From the NCBI GenBank assembly GCA_025331435.1, contig JAIWNI010000115.1, positions 24,201 to 88,200 on the forward strand: DNA of 64,000 nt, in the 5' to 3' direction. This DNA comes from Choanephora cucurbitarum. Its lineage: Eukaryota > Mucoromycota > Mucoromycetes > Mucorales > Choanephoraceae. Of the stretch, positions 36,405-47,364 are shown piece by piece. The notes under the pieces are model-generated. The model searched no databases. It was not told where the DNA came from and saw nothing but the letters and a program-made list of their open reading frames with translations. The stretch's first letter is position 1; each line of letters begins with the position of its first letter. The position numbers were made by a program, and so were the translations under genes.

Positions 36405-38276
36405 ATGAACACCAGTGCAGGTAACATAATTTGTTTGTTGCTAGCCTGTACATACCATTTACTGATTCATTCCAAAGAATTTGCTCTTCCTTTGCATGAA
36501 CAATCTTTTTATAAGCAGCTTTTCCAGAGAGTAAATACTTGTAATAGAAGTTTTGTCACAAAAGCCGAGGCTATGGCTTTCTTTTCGAACAGTGGTATAC
36601 CTTTATCCTTTCTTGAAGAGGTAAATTATTTCAAGGCAAAACTTAAGTATAAAAAGGAGCAGTACTCACTCTCTTTTATAGATATGGCAGACAGTAGATC
36701 AAGATGCAAAGGGGCTTCTAACTGAATTGCAATTCTACAAAGCACTCAAGCTTATTGCTTGCGCTCAACATGGAGTGGAAGCTTCCGAAGACATTCTCTC
36801 TACTCAAGGTAAGAGAAAAAAGAAAGGAATTTCAAAAAGAAGAGACAAGAACAATCCATCATCTAAGCAAGCCAGAAAATTATAGTATCTCTCCCTCAAT
36901 TTCAAAACACACGTATTGCATCCATGACATCAAGTGAGCGTCAATCCTATATTCAATTGTTCGAATCTTGCCGCCCCATTGACGGACTTGTGTCACCTCA
37001 GCAGGTCAGAGAAGTATTTCAACAATCAGGCCTGCCTGCCGAGACACTTGGAAAAATCTGGCTGTTGGCAGATACGCGACATTCAGGCAGCTTAAACAAA
37101 ACAGAGTTCATTATTGCTATGCATTATATTTCTCGGCTTCTCAAAGATCCAAATCTGATGTTGCCTACAAGTTTACCATCACAAGTATACGCAGAAGCAA
37201 CTGGAAACTTTTCACACACTATCCGACAAAGAAGCCTATACTCACCTAGAATGCAGCCTACTTCGCCTAATCTTTCTCAACATCGATCACCAGTCATGAA
37301 TAAGGCAATCAGCTCTCCTTTGAGTCAGCCTAGTGTTGTTCTTTCCCCTAACATACATCATACACCTTCTACTACTTTGTCTGATTCAGCATTTTCTATT
37401 GACCCTCAAGAAAAGTCTCGCTACATGACTTATTTTGAGCAACTAGACAGTGACAATAATGGATTTATTGAAGCAGAGGAAGCAGTTTACTTCTTTAATC
37501 ATTCTGGTCTACCTAATTCAGATCTAGGCATGATTTGGGAAATAGCAGACAAGCGACATCTTGGAAAATTGGATTTGCATGATTTTTGTGTAGCCATGCA
37601 TCTCATAGAAATGCGTAAGAAAGGAAAGAGCATTGAACAATGTGAGTGCTTTGTCTTAGGTGCATTAAACAATCACAGAAAAAACTCATTCTCCTCTGTC
37701 TTGACAAACTTAGATCTAAATCAACTACCTGTTACGAGCAATTTGCTAAAGCAACAATTGACAGAAATAAGGCATCAAATAGAAGCTGAGACAGAAAGAG
37801 TTCAATCTATTCAAACGCAGCAACAGGTCGAGTCAAAAGCAGTTCAGGATCTTGAAGACCAAATCGCCAAAGTAAAGCAAGAATTAGAGAAAGCAAAAAC
37901 AAAGGTGGAAGAGCTCGAAGTAAACAAATTGCGCTCACACACTGCAACAGTACTCTCGAGCCCAACTGTATCCAGTTCGACGCCTGCACTTTCTTTCACT
38001 ATGTCACCGCGAAGTGAGACAGGTTCATCCATATTTGACTCCTTTGCTGGATTCAATAAAACTAATACAACACTATCGCCCTATATGGGCCAAAGCAAGA
38101 AGCCAATCAAATCAAACGATCCATTTGATCTAAGCGCCTTTGATGCTCTTTCTGTCAAGCCGATACAATCCAGTAGTTCTATCAAGGATGATCTTGCTTC
38201 TCTATTTGCCCCAGTACCCTCTAGCACCTCAAAACCTACTAATACACATTCTGACTTTGATAGTATTTTCCTCTAA
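36405..38276 (+). CDS. EH-domain endocytic scaffold (Ede1/Eps15-like)
   Basis: Early endocytic scaffold binding NPF proteins. Exon 1 (36405-36420) encodes MNTSA and joins across 36421-36477 to EFALPLHEQSFYKQLF, the first EH domain. Two more EH domains follow: SSERQSYIQLFESC...GKIWLLADTRHSGSLNKTEF and SRYMTYFEQLDSDNNGFIEAEEA...GMIWEIADKRHLGKLDLHDF, the last with an intact EF-hand-like loop. A coiled coil (about 37750-37930) and a Ser/Thr-rich tail with an NDPFDLSAFDAL motif (AP2-binding DPF type) complete it. It lacks the UBA end of yeast Ede1 and is shorter. Introns 1 and 3 end in AAG (36477 and 36867). It converges on the HAD gene with a 58-nt gap. Confidence 0.88.
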
Positions 38277-38334
38277 CTAGTAAAAAAAAAAAGATAAAAT
38301 GTTGCATCTAGTCTTTTTTTCTCTTTTTGGCTCT

Positions 38335-39208
38335 TTAATTTGTAAAAGGAGGAAGAGAAAATTGTTCAGGCACAAATTCTGCCATTGACTTTAGCACTAA
38401 AGTAGCGCCGTGATCATGATCACCAGTCAAAGCTTTAATGTTCTCATCTGGAATCCAAACAACCTATTTAGAACAAAACAATAGTAAGAATGAGAGAGAC
38501 GCTGGTTGAAGTAAAATATGCTAAAACTTACATTCATTTTGGCATTCAAGCCAGCTTCAACACCATTGACAGCATCCTCAAAAACAAGACAGTTCTCAGC
38601 AGGTGGGTTACCTAGCTTCTTTTGAGCAGCCAAGAAGAGATCAGGAGAAGGTTTTCCGCGTTTGATCTCTGGATCGTCACCACATACAATAACATCAAAC
38701 AACTCAAAAAGTGGTTTATTGAGCGAGGTTTTGAGCTCAAATTTAGAACGAGTAGAAGAAGTAGCAACTGCGATGGGAATCTTGTGTGCATGTAAATGGC
38801 GAATCAACTTTTCAACACCAGGAAGAAGTTGGGCTTTAGGAAACAAGTCTTCTTGAATAATTGCAGTCATGTCCAAATATTCTTTAGTTGTCATGGGCAA
38901 CTTATAAGTTTCGACGACCATAGCAGCAGACTGAGACAAAGAAACTACTTTAGCTATCTGCTTGTTGACTCAACTAACATCTCAACTAACCTCATCACCG
39001 TTTCTCCCCATTAACTTGCTCTTTACATCCCAAGTAAACTTGACACCGCCTGCATGTTTGTCTAAGATTTGTTGTGTTACTTCTGTATAAACACGCTCAG
39101 TGTCTAGGAGAAGACCATCCTATCACAGTCCATCAATTTTTGTCCTACTTCGTTAAATATACAACGCCTCTTTACCATATCAAATATACAGTGTGTAATA
39201 GGTGTCAT
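38335..39208 (-). CDS. HAD-family phosphatase, pseudouridine-5'-phosphatase-like
   Basis: Exon 1 encodes [11 protein letters not shown] and joins to [14 protein letters not shown], forming the HAD nucleophile motif [10 protein letters not shown]. The middle reads [14 protein letters not shown], then [13 protein letters not shown] (motif 2), [19 protein letters not shown] (motif 3 Lys) and [17 protein letters not shown] (motif 4 acidic pair). The last exon gives [12 protein letters not shown] and ends LPPFTN. Order and spacing follow human PUDP/HDHD1 ([42 protein letters not shown]). About 235 aa. Substrate is inferred; related HAD enzymes act on glycerol-phosphate or deoxyglucose-phosphate. 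Confidence 0.88.
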
Positions 39209-39848
39209 TATGTTTCTTTTAGATATTAGGCAAAAATAAGTGTATCGACTATCATTTATCTCATTTTTTTAGGTTCGCGCATTAAAAATTATAGATTTGA
39301 CTCATTTTTTCCCATGAAATCTTGCGTTCTCTTTTCATGACCTCCTTCTATAAGTCTAAATCACTGTGCTTAGTCAGGCTGGACAGTAACTTTAATCATT
39401 CTTAGAGCAACCCGTTTCGACTAACAAAAACTAACGATATGCCTAATATTCCATGTGAGCATTATCTTCTCTCTTTCTGAGTATACGTAATTGCTGCATT
39501 GGCAGAGATTTTCTTTGTTCTGAGGCTTGAATTTGACATTATGGTTTATCTTATTAGAGAGATCTGAGCAACACAATAAGAAAAGAAAAAAGAAGGCGTG
39601 ATCAGACTTTCTGTAGCTACCGTTTACACCTTTTTCTATTTGTTCTGTATCATCTGATATTGAAACTATGAGAAATTGCTCTAGCTTTCCAGTCAATTCT
39701 GTCAACTATGCAATTGAAAATAATAGAACAATGAACTGCCTAAATTCTCTTTTAGTTTTCCTCTTCCTTTCCATCTTTTTCAATAACCAAAACTATAGCA
39801 TACATATACAAAACCCGAAAGCAACATAAGCAGTTATATGAAGTAATT
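39209..39848. other. Divergent promoter region
   Basis: 640 bases between the HAD gene (minus) and the 7TM-RGS gene (plus). No coding signal recognised. Confidence 0.6.
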
Positions 39849-41495
39849 ATGCTTTATTATACATCTCCTATACCAGACTGTGACAATTCGCAGTATATTT
39901 CTATTAACTTTAATGGGTCAATCGAGACATGCATCTATGAATACCATAAAAGAATGGCAGGCCGAATCTATCTATCGGTAGCTGTCTTTAACGCTATTTG
40001 TATCATCGCTACTACCCTTTTGCTTGTCTATTGTGCATTTCACCCAATTCGAGAACAAGATTCAACTAAACAATTCAAACAAGCATGCAGGCGTCATAAA
40101 ATGAAACAAAGATCTCTTCTTGCCATCAGTATGGGTGCAGTGGGGCATTTGATTTTTAGCACAGCTATTTTTCTTTCAGAAGCATTCGATAGGATGGTTG
40201 GATGTCAAATGGTACTTTGGGGTGTTTTGATTGGATTTTATACATGGATGTATGCATTTTGCATACGTGCTTTCCGCCTTCGATTTCTTTTTGAACTAAA
40301 CCAAATGAGTGTACAACATGCTAGAGTTGATATTCAAGACAAATCAAAATACAACCGCTACCTATCAAAACAGCGTAACAAAGGATTTATTTTGACAATA
40401 CCTTATGTCATATATGCATTCACTATTTGCATCATTTTTATTGTTACAATACCTTCTGAAATGATGTCTTTGGCACGAGACGAGTGTTATCTTCAGTGGG
40501 GTATTGCTTTGCTGATAAGCTATTTTGCTCTGTTTATTGGCATTTTGGCGCCATTTTTACTTTGGTACCTTAGGAATTGTCCTGATGCTCATGGAATACG
40601 AACTGAAATATGGATCAACACTGTTATCGCAATCCCTTTCTTTGTATTACTGGTAGTTTGGTATGGATTTGAACAGACATCCAGACCTCTAAAAATCTAT
40701 TCGTACAAGCTTATTGGACCTGGTAACTGGGCTGTCTGTTTTACTGCTATATCCCACATAGCTTCGGTTGTTATACCCTTATTTGAGTTCTATTTTGCTG
40801 ATAGTAACTGTATAACTAAAGCAAGAAAGCTATACAACAGAAGAAGACTGAGCGTGCAGCAATCACTTGTAGAATCCAACCTCGATTTTGCTTATGAACC
40901 TGTCTTTATACCCGAGCTATCTATCAGATCTCTTGAATATGCATTAACTCAACCAAGTATTTTGAATCAATTGCAAGACCTGGCCATTCGAGATTTCAGT
41001 TCTGAAAACATTCTGTTTTATGAGAACTATCTACAGTTATTCAGGAAATGCAAACACAATTTTACTGATGGTCATTCTATGCAACATTGGCTAAAAAGAC
41101 TCTCTTCTTCTTCTACACCAAACGAAAATTTAGAAGCAAATGAGTTTTTTAAAACACCCATACCAATCAAGCTGTATCCTGATTTCTCTTTGTTTTATGA
41201 AACTTTTATTAGAGAAGATGCATCAAATCAAGTAAACATCTCTCACAGAGCCCGACATACGATAGACAAAGCCTTCACTCATCTCTATAGGCATCATCCT
41301 GAGCTTAATCCAACGGCTAGCGTCATCATAAGAACTACTCAAGATAATGACGATTTGGATTGCAGTGGCAATCTAACTGAACTCAATCTATCAATTTTTG
41401 AAGCAGCTCGTAATGAGGTCTTATGGAATATATTCAATAGTGTATATCCCGAATTTGTAGATATGTATCGAATACAAAACAAGTCAACATTATAA
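39849..41495 (+). CDS. Seven-transmembrane receptor-like protein with C-terminal RGS domain
   Basis: Single-exon 548-aa protein. After a short extracellular N-terminus come seven hydrophobic segments between about residues 40 and 320 (for example IYLSVAVFNAICIIATTLLLVY, LIFSTAIFLSEAF, GVLIGFYTWMYAF, YVIYAFTICIIFIV, ALLISYFALFIGILAPFLLWYL, IAIPFFVLLVVWYG, WAVCFTAISHIASVVIPLFEFYF). The cytoplasmic part (about 355-540) is an RGS fold: LEYALTQPSILNQLQDLAIRDFSSENILFYENYLQL...IDKAFTHLYRHHPE...FEAARNEVLWNIFNSVYPEFVDMY. RGS domains speed GTP hydrolysis by G-alpha. The same architecture occurs in plant RGS1 and fungal GprK-type receptors. Ligand unknown. Confidence 0.9.
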   Translation: MLYYTSPIPDCDNSQYISINFNGSIETCIYEYHKRMAGRIYLSVAVFNAICIIATTLLLVYCAFHPIREQDSTKQFKQACRRHKMKQRSLLAISMGAVGHLIFSTAIFLSEAFDRMVGCQMVLWGVLIGFYTWMYAFCIRAFRLRFLFELNQMSVQHARVDIQDKSKYNRYLSKQRNKGFILTIPYVIYAFTICIIFIVTIPSEMMSLARDECYLQWGIALLISYFALFIGILAPFLLWYLRNCPDAHGIRTEIWINTVIAIPFFVLLVVWYGFEQTSRPLKIYSYKLIGPGNWAVCFTAISHIASVVIPLFEFYFADSNCITKARKLYNRRRLSVQQSLVESNLDFAYEPVFIPELSIRSLEYALTQPSILNQLQDLAIRDFSSENILFYENYLQLFRKCKHNFTDGHSMQHWLKRLSSSSTPNENLEANEFFKTPIPIKLYPDFSLFYETFIREDASNQVNISHRARHTIDKAFTHLYRHHPELNPTASVIIRTTQDNDDLDCSGNLTELNLSIFEAARNEVLWNIFNSVYPEFVDMYRIQNKSTL

Positions 41496-41844
41496 ATCCA
41501 CTAGTCATATATAACCATTAATCATTTACTACTAAACATAATGAAATCATCATTTGTATCAAGCCTTATTCTATCTTAGAATACTTTCTGATACAGTCCT
41601 TCTGTTACCAAGTAATACGGAAACGTATACTCGAGCCGAAAATGAACATACACATAGAATATCTGCCTTAAAAACAGCATCTTCTCGAATATTTCCCTTT
41701 TAAGCCTTTCACACAACTCAAGCCTATTATATTAAGCCAAGTCATACAGTGAGTTCAAAAAATCAAAGAAATGTTGATCGCAGGTGTTTTGTCCATCTAT
41801 TTTTGCTCTCCGATCACTGAGATCAAATCAAATAGTTTTCAGGT
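41496..41844. other. Intergenic; displaced upstream region of the PDI gene
   Basis: 349 bases from the receptor stop to the LTR element. Before the insertion this was continuous with the sequence at 47300, so it probably holds the original PDI promoter. It ends in AGGT, repeated at 47300-47303. Confidence 0.6.
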
Positions 41845-42173
41845 TGAAAGGTGGTAAAATGGTGTGTATTTAGGGAATCATCGATTTGCCCTTTTCTTTT
41901 CTGGTTACTTCTCTGTCTTCTTGTGTATCTGTTACACCTATAGTACAATCCTTTATATATTTATCCTTTATTTTATTACTTTGTTCTTTCTTCGGATTTT
42001 GTCTCAAACATAACTCGAGAATTAGAAAAAGTAAGCCATTTTTTTTTACAATATCAATATCATATCATATACTTATCCAATAAAGCTTTTTACTATATAT
42101 ATTATCTTAAATATATTACAGACTAGTTAAATTCTATCTCCAAATCCAATCCGAAACAAATCCCAATATTTCA
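41845..42173 (+). repeat. 5' LTR
   Basis: 329 bp, TG...CA ends, same sequence as 46971-47299. A 65-aa open frame inside it is not a gene. Confidence 0.95.
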
Positions 42174-42218
42174 ATAGTTTTTCTAAATAAGAGAACATCA
42201 TCAAGTAAAGAAAGTAAC

Positions 42219-45200
42219 ATGGCGCAAGTGAACATGCTAGCTGCTGGTGTGATTCGCATTCCAGAGTTCAACGAGAAAATGGACCCTGCCCAGTGGTTAA
42301 AGACATTTGAAGCTAATATGAATGTCATCAAAATGGACGATGAGCAAAAACTGAGCTTAGTCACTGGTTATCTTGCATCAACCTTAATCTCAAGCTGGTA
42401 TTACCAACACGAATTCTCTGATTGGAATCAGTTTAAGACCAAGTTAACCGAAAGGTTTCAAGCACCTAAAGTCAATATGAATACACTCTTGGGGAAGATA
42501 CTGTCTGCAGGCCGTCTGGAAAATGAATCTATCAAAGACTATAATAATAGATTTGACCAAATGGTAGCTAGTTATGACAAGGCGAGAAGCAAGAATGAAG
42601 GCTGGGGTTCCATCAACACCAAGGTTCTCAAAGATACATATGTAGATGGGTTGAAGCCTCACTATTTAAAAATCATTGTCAAACAGCATGTCCCAAAGGA
42701 TTTGATCGAAGCACAAAAGATAGCTCTTAGAGAGTGCGATGATGCCGAAGAAGTAATGCTGACTAAACATGTTGTGAAAGGTGTCACGGCAGAAGTCCAA
42801 CTCAAGGAGGACAATGTGTTCATGAAGGACAAGGCCACAAAGAAGCAAGAAAACTATCCCGAAAAGAAACACAAGGATATAGAAAAGAAAGTCGAGGATC
42901 TTACTGAATCTCTTCAACGTCTCACACTTCTGGTCGAAAGGAATCAAGTACCCTCTAAAAATACTTGTTACAACTGCCAAGAGTCAGGACATGTAGCCAA
43001 TAACTGTAGGAAGAGTTGTAAACTTTGTCAAGGACAGTTAGGAGAGCATTTGTTTTGGAATTGCCCAAAGTATGAGAAAAGGCCCACTTCAAGTTCCTTC
43101 CTAGTTATGAAAGCTAATAAAGAAGAACCTTCTACAAACTATACTGAAACCTATGCTGTGGAGAAAAGAAAACACGAGAGTAGTTCTGAAAGGGATGTAC
43201 GAGTATCTCGAAGTGGAAAGAGAAATAAGGTTCATGACACCATCCCACCTCACTTAAAGAAGAAACAGGTTACACCGGGCAAAGTAACTCCAGAAACACA
43301 AGGGAAAAACACTCCGGATATGGTAAAAACTCCCAAAACCAATGATTCCAAGGACCTTGTGCAAGGAATAGACATCAACGAGATCTTGCATTCCAAGAGG
43401 TATACAAGTTCCTTAGATGAACTGATGAAGATCCCAGGAGTAAGAACAGCTATATTGAGGAAGACTAAGAAGACTCGAAAATCTCCCAAAACCAAAAGCA
43501 TCTCAAATAAAGAAATTGTTGAAGTGTATAGAGTAGAAAGAGGCAACACTATTCGTCAATTTGCTAATAACATCAATAATGGTACCGGGGCTCCTCGTGT
43601 GGAAGCAATCGTGGGTGGCGAAATGCTAGTTGATGCCATTCTTGACGCGGGATCTCACTGCTCTATTATGAGTCGAAGTCTCGCCGAGGACCTTAATGTA
43701 CCTATTACGAATGGTGATTCCACTGCTGGAAGTCGTATGGCAGATGGCAACTTAGTCAGACCGATTGGTGAAGTAAAGGAATTGCTAGTATCAGTCCAAG
43801 GTGTATTGGTTAAAATGTCTTTCGTTGTCTTCAAGAACCCGCCGTATGATCTGCTATTGGGTAGTGATTGCATGAAGCTGTTAGGTATCGCAGCTGATTA
43901 TTCCACATCTCACTTCTCCATAAGAACAGATAATGGACTGGTCCCATTAGAAGTTGCATTCGATACACACATACTCAGGAAGCAAAGGTTGAATCAAGGA
44001 GAACTTTCGTCCTCTGAGAGTGAAAAAGACTACACTTCGGATGAAGACGGATCTACTGAGGACGATACATATGACTCCTATTACGAAAGTTACCTTGTTA
44101 TTCCTTGTAAAGATGAGGGTGAAACATACTACACTATGGCTAATGAAAGATATAATGACCAGGCAATTGTTCCATTGGATCCAACTGAACCCACATCAGA
44201 TGAAGTGAAAACACAAGTATTGGAGACAAAAATAGGAGAATGTATTGAATTGGACGAGAATCAGAAGCATCAATTATTGAACATACTCAAGGACTACCTA
44301 GTGGTATTTGGAATAGATTATAATGATCTTAAACAAACCCATCTAGTAAAATTGCACATCGAAACAGGAGACCACCAACCAATACTCAAGAAACCGAATA
44401 AATACATGTCGCACTCCGAGCTAGAAGACTTGAAAATGGAACTTGACAAAATGTTGAAGACCGGTCAAATTGTCCCTACAATGCATCTCCCAAACAAGGA
44501 AGGCAAAAATTCTTTCGGATGGGCTTTCCCTGTCATGTATGTTGGAAAAAAGAACACGAAAGAAAGGAGACTCGTAGTACAGTTCCAAGAATTGAATGCG
44601 ATCACGAAAAGGGATCCATGGCCTCTGCCATCTATAACGCACCTAATGGAGTCATATGCAGGTGCAAAATATTTCACAACAATAGACCTTCTGAAAGGGT
44701 TCAACCAAATCCAAGTTGAAGATGACAGCATACACAAACTGACTATGACTACACCGTGGGGTTGTTATTCTTACAAAGTCATGCCTTTTGGGATTGTGAA
44801 TGGACCTGCTTGCTTCTCTAGGGCCATTTATCTGGCGATGCAAGACTTTATTGATCAATTCGTTACGACGTATATCGATGATATAACTATATACTCGAAG
44901 ACATTTGACGAACATTTACAGCATATTGCTATGGTGTTAAAAAGATTAGCAGAAGTGAATATGACAGTAAAACCATCCAAAGCTCAATTTGCAAACAAGG
45001 AGGTCGAAGTCCTTGGGTTCTCTATATCCAGTCAAGGAATCGCGCCGTGTCAAGCAAATATAGATAAAGTCATAGCCTTCCCTGTGCCCAGAAACAAAAC
45101 AGACATTAGAGCCTTCTCCGCCTTAGCAGGTTTTTATCGACGCCATATCAATTGTTTCAGCGATATAATTAGTCCCTTGAACGATCTTCTAAAGAAAGCC

Positions 45201-46958
45201 GCAAAGTTTGTATGGGAACGAAAACACCAGGAAGCCTTTGAAGAAGTTAAGAATGCTATTGGTAATGCAACACAATTGAAGTATCCAAATCCTAAGGCAC
45301 AATACAAGTTATATTGTGATGCTAGTGATCTAGGTATAGGAGCCGTGCTGGTGCAATGGGATCAAGAAATAATGGAAGACAGACCCGTCTGTTTCCTCTC
45401 ACGAAAGTTGACCCCTACAGAATCCAATTACCCTACGGTTGAAAAGGAGTGTCTATCATTGGTGTTTGCGTTGTCCAGGTTGAGAAGATATGTGTTGGAT
45501 AAAGAGCTGGTTATCCTTACAGACAGCACCGCAGTAAAATATTTGTTTACAAAATCAAATCCGGGTAGCCGTCTGCAACGATGGATAGTAGCAGTACAAG
45601 AATTCAAATACCAAGTACAGCACTTGCCTGGGAAGAGGAACATCGCTGCTGACGTTATGTCACGTTACCCGCCTATGAAACTAGAAGAAGGAGATGAAGA
45701 ATCACCCGACTACCATCTATACAATTCTTGGTTGATTGAAAGAGTAGAAGAAAGATATGAGACTCACTTAGCACAAATACATGAGGCATTACAAAAAGAA
45801 GCAAATGGAGAAAATACTGGTGACAAGAAACATCGAAATCTCTCCAGGTTTAGATTAGGAAAAGAAAAGTCGTTGTTACGCAAAGTTGGTGATAGATACG
45901 TGAAGGTGCCCACCTATGAAGAAAGGGAGAAGATATTGAAAGAAGTGCACGATGGACATGGCCATTTTGGTCAGGAAGCAACCTGGCAACGTCTGTACAG
46001 CCAATATTGGTGGCCGGAAGCTTACCAGACAGTAAAAGAATACGTCAAGACTTGCGAAGAATGTCAAATTCATTCTTATTTGCCCAACAAATTAGAATCA
46101 AAAGGGATCGTTCCAATTAAGAACCTATTTGAAAGGTTTGCCATAGATTATGTGGGGCCATTTCCCACCAGTGACAGAAAAAACAAGTATATCATTACCG
46201 CAGTGGAATACTATACCGGTTGGCCTATCGCCAAGGCAGTAAGAAGAGCCGATTCTGATACTACGGTGAAGTTCTTGTACGAAGACATCTTCTGTAACTT
46301 TGGTCCCAGTGCAAAGTTATTATCCGATAACGGCACCCACTTTACAAGCGAAGAAGTAGAAAAATTCGTCCAGTTCGTCAACACAACTCACCAGTTCGCA
46401 GCACCATATCATCCACAAACAAACGGAAAAGTAGAACATTTGAACGGGGTCTTGGTCCGAGGTATCAGGAAAATGGTGGAAAATAATCCTAAGAATTGGG
46501 ACACATACCTGCCGGTCATATTGTACGCCTATCGAACGAAAGTTCACAAGACATTTGGTATATCACCCTTCGAAGCCCTATATGGAGTACCGCCTAGGTC
46601 AACAGATAACGATCCATTGCAAACACTTGGTAGAAAACTAGGTATAGAAAGACTGTACTTATTGTTGGACAAGAGACTGGGTGATGAAGAAGCGTATTTT
46701 GCTCGTCAAGAAAGGAAAGAAGCAGCGAAGACCAAATTAGAAATTGGTGATCAAGTTATTAGGACCAAAGCAATCAAGAAGAATAAGCTGGATGCAAACT
46801 ACCAAGACCACGTATATGTAATCCTAGGCAAATTTCACAACAATACATATATCTTGATGAATCATCAAGGTCAAAAGATTAAGAGAGCAGTCAATGGCAA
46901 CCATTTGAAGAAATTTAATGCAAGAAAGAATCAAGCATTAAATATATTCAAGGCTTAA
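42219..46958 (+). CDS. Gag-Pol polyprotein of the Ty3-type element
   Basis: Uninterrupted 1579-aa frame. A retrotransposon gag domain (about residues 25-140) is followed by a zinc knuckle CYNCQESGHVANNC (about 249), a basic linker, an aspartic protease segment with DAILDAGSHCSIM (Asp-Ala-Gly instead of the usual Asp-Ser/Thr-Gly), reverse transcriptase (TTIDLLKGFNQI, VMPFGIVNGPACF, and YIDD at about 884), RNase H (LYCDASDLGIGAVL, about 1030), and integrase with an HHCC motif (HDGHGHFG...CEECQ, about 1244) and the DDE residues in FAIDYVG, LLSDNGTHF and NGKVEHLNG. No frameshift between gag and pol and no obvious chromodomain at the end. Confidence 0.96.
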   Translation: MAQVNMLAAGVIRIPEFNEKMDPAQWLKTFEANMNVIKMDDEQKLSLVTGYLASTLISSWYYQHEFSDWNQFKTKLTERFQAPKVNMNTLLGKILSAGRLENESIKDYNNRFDQMVASYDKARSKNEGWGSINTKVLKDTYVDGLKPHYLKIIVKQHVPKDLIEAQKIALRECDDAEEVMLTKHVVKGVTAEVQLKEDNVFMKDKATKKQENYPEKKHKDIEKKVEDLTESLQRLTLLVERNQVPSKNTCYNCQESGHVANNCRKSCKLCQGQLGEHLFWNCPKYEKRPTSSSFLVMKANKEEPSTNYTETYAVEKRKHESSSERDVRVSRSGKRNKVHDTIPPHLKKKQVTPGKVTPETQGKNTPDMVKTPKTNDSKDLVQGIDINEILHSKRYTSSLDELMKIPGVRTAILRKTKKTRKSPKTKSISNKEIVEVYRVERGNTIRQFANNINNGTGAPRVEAIVGGEMLVDAILDAGSHCSIMSRSLAEDLNVPITNGDSTAGSRMADGNLVRPIGEVKELLVSVQGVLVKMSFVVFKNPPYDLLLGSDCMKLLGIAADYSTSHFSIRTDNGLVPLEVAFDTHILRKQRLNQGELSSSESEKDYTSDEDGSTEDDTYDSYYESYLVIPCKDEGETYYTMANERYNDQAIVPLDPTEPTSDEVKTQVLETKIGECIELDENQKHQLLNILKDYLVVFGIDYNDLKQTHLVKLHIETGDHQPILKKPNKYMSHSELEDLKMELDKMLKTGQIVPTMHLPNKEGKNSFGWAFPVMYVGKKNTKERRLVVQFQELNAITKRDPWPLPSITHLMESYAGAKYFTTIDLLKGFNQIQVEDDSIHKLTMTTPWGCYSYKVMPFGIVNGPACFSRAIYLAMQDFIDQFVTTYIDDITIYSKTFDEHLQHIAMVLKRLAEVNMTVKPSKAQFANKEVEVLGFSISSQGIAPCQANIDKVIAFPVPRNKTDIRAFSALAGFYRRHINCFSDIISPLNDLLKKAAKFVWERKHQEAFEEVKNAIGNATQLKYPNPKAQYKLYCDASDLGIGAVLVQWDQEIMEDRPVCFLSRKLTPTESNYPTVEKECLSLVFALSRLRRYVLDKELVILTDSTAVKYLFTKSNPGSRLQRWIVAVQEFKYQVQHLPGKRNIAADVMSRYPPMKLEEGDEESPDYHLYNSWLIERVEERYETHLAQIHEALQKEANGENTGDKKHRNLSRFRLGKEKSLLRKVGDRYVKVPTYEEREKILKEVHDGHGHFGQEATWQRLYSQYWWPEAYQTVKEYVKTCEECQIHSYLPNKLESKGIVPIKNLFERFAIDYVGPFPTSDRKNKYIITAVEYYTGWPIAKAVRRADSDTTVKFLYEDIFCNFGPSAKLLSDNGTHFTSEEVEKFVQFVNTTHQFAAPYHPQTNGKVEHLNGVLVRGIRKMVENNPKNWDTYLPVILYAYRTKVHKTFGISPFEALYGVPPRSTDNDPLQTLGRKLGIERLYLLLDKRLGDEEAYFARQERKEAAKTKLEIGDQVIRTKAIKKNKLDANYQDHVYVILGKFHNNTYILMNHQGQKIKRAVNGNHLKKFNARKNQALNIFKA

Positions 46959-46970
46959 GAGGGGGATGAC

Positions 46971-47299
46971 TGAAAGGTGGTAAAATGGTGTGTATTTAGG
47001 GAATCATCGATTTGCCCTTTTCTTTTCTGGTTACTTCTCTGTCTTCTTGTGTATCTGTTACACCTATAGTACAATCCTTTATATATTTATCCTTTATTTT
47101 ATTACTTTGTTCTTTCTTCGGATTTTGTCTCAAACATAACTCGAGAATTAGAAAAAGTAAGCCATTTTTTTTTACAATATCAATATCATATCATATACTT
47201 ATCCAATAAAGCTTTTTACTATATATATTATCTTAAATATATTACAGACTAGTTAAATTCTATCTCCAAATCCAATCCGAAACAAATCCCAATATTTCA
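46971..47299 (+). repeat. 3' LTR
   Basis: 329 bp, matching the 5' LTR. Its right end lies 66 nt before the PDI start codon, so it now supplies the immediate upstream region of that gene. Confidence 0.95.
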
Positions 47300-47364
47300 A
47301 GGTTTATTAAAGGCATTGAACGACCATTTTTGCTTTTTCTATTCTTTTCTTGTTCTCTAATATC

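Larger units (their letters stand above)
41845..47299 (+). mobile_element. Complete Ty3-type LTR retrotransposon
   Basis: 5455-bp element with two 329-bp LTRs (41845-42173 and 46971-47299) that begin TG and end CA and show no difference by eye. A 4-nt target duplication AGGT flanks it (41841-41844 and 47300-47303). A single gag-pol frame occupies the interior, and a polypurine tract AAGAGGGGGA (46957-46966) lies just before the 3' LTR. No complement to a tRNA 3' end is evident after the 5' LTR. The order protease, reverse transcriptase, RNase H, integrase marks it as Ty3/gypsy. Intact reading frame and matching LTRs indicate recent insertion. Confidence 0.97.

Noticed and set aside
41886..42083. 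65-aa open frame inside the 5' LTR, repeated at 47012-47209 in the 3' LTR
   Set aside because: It is LTR sequence; no domain, and duplicated only because the LTRs are.
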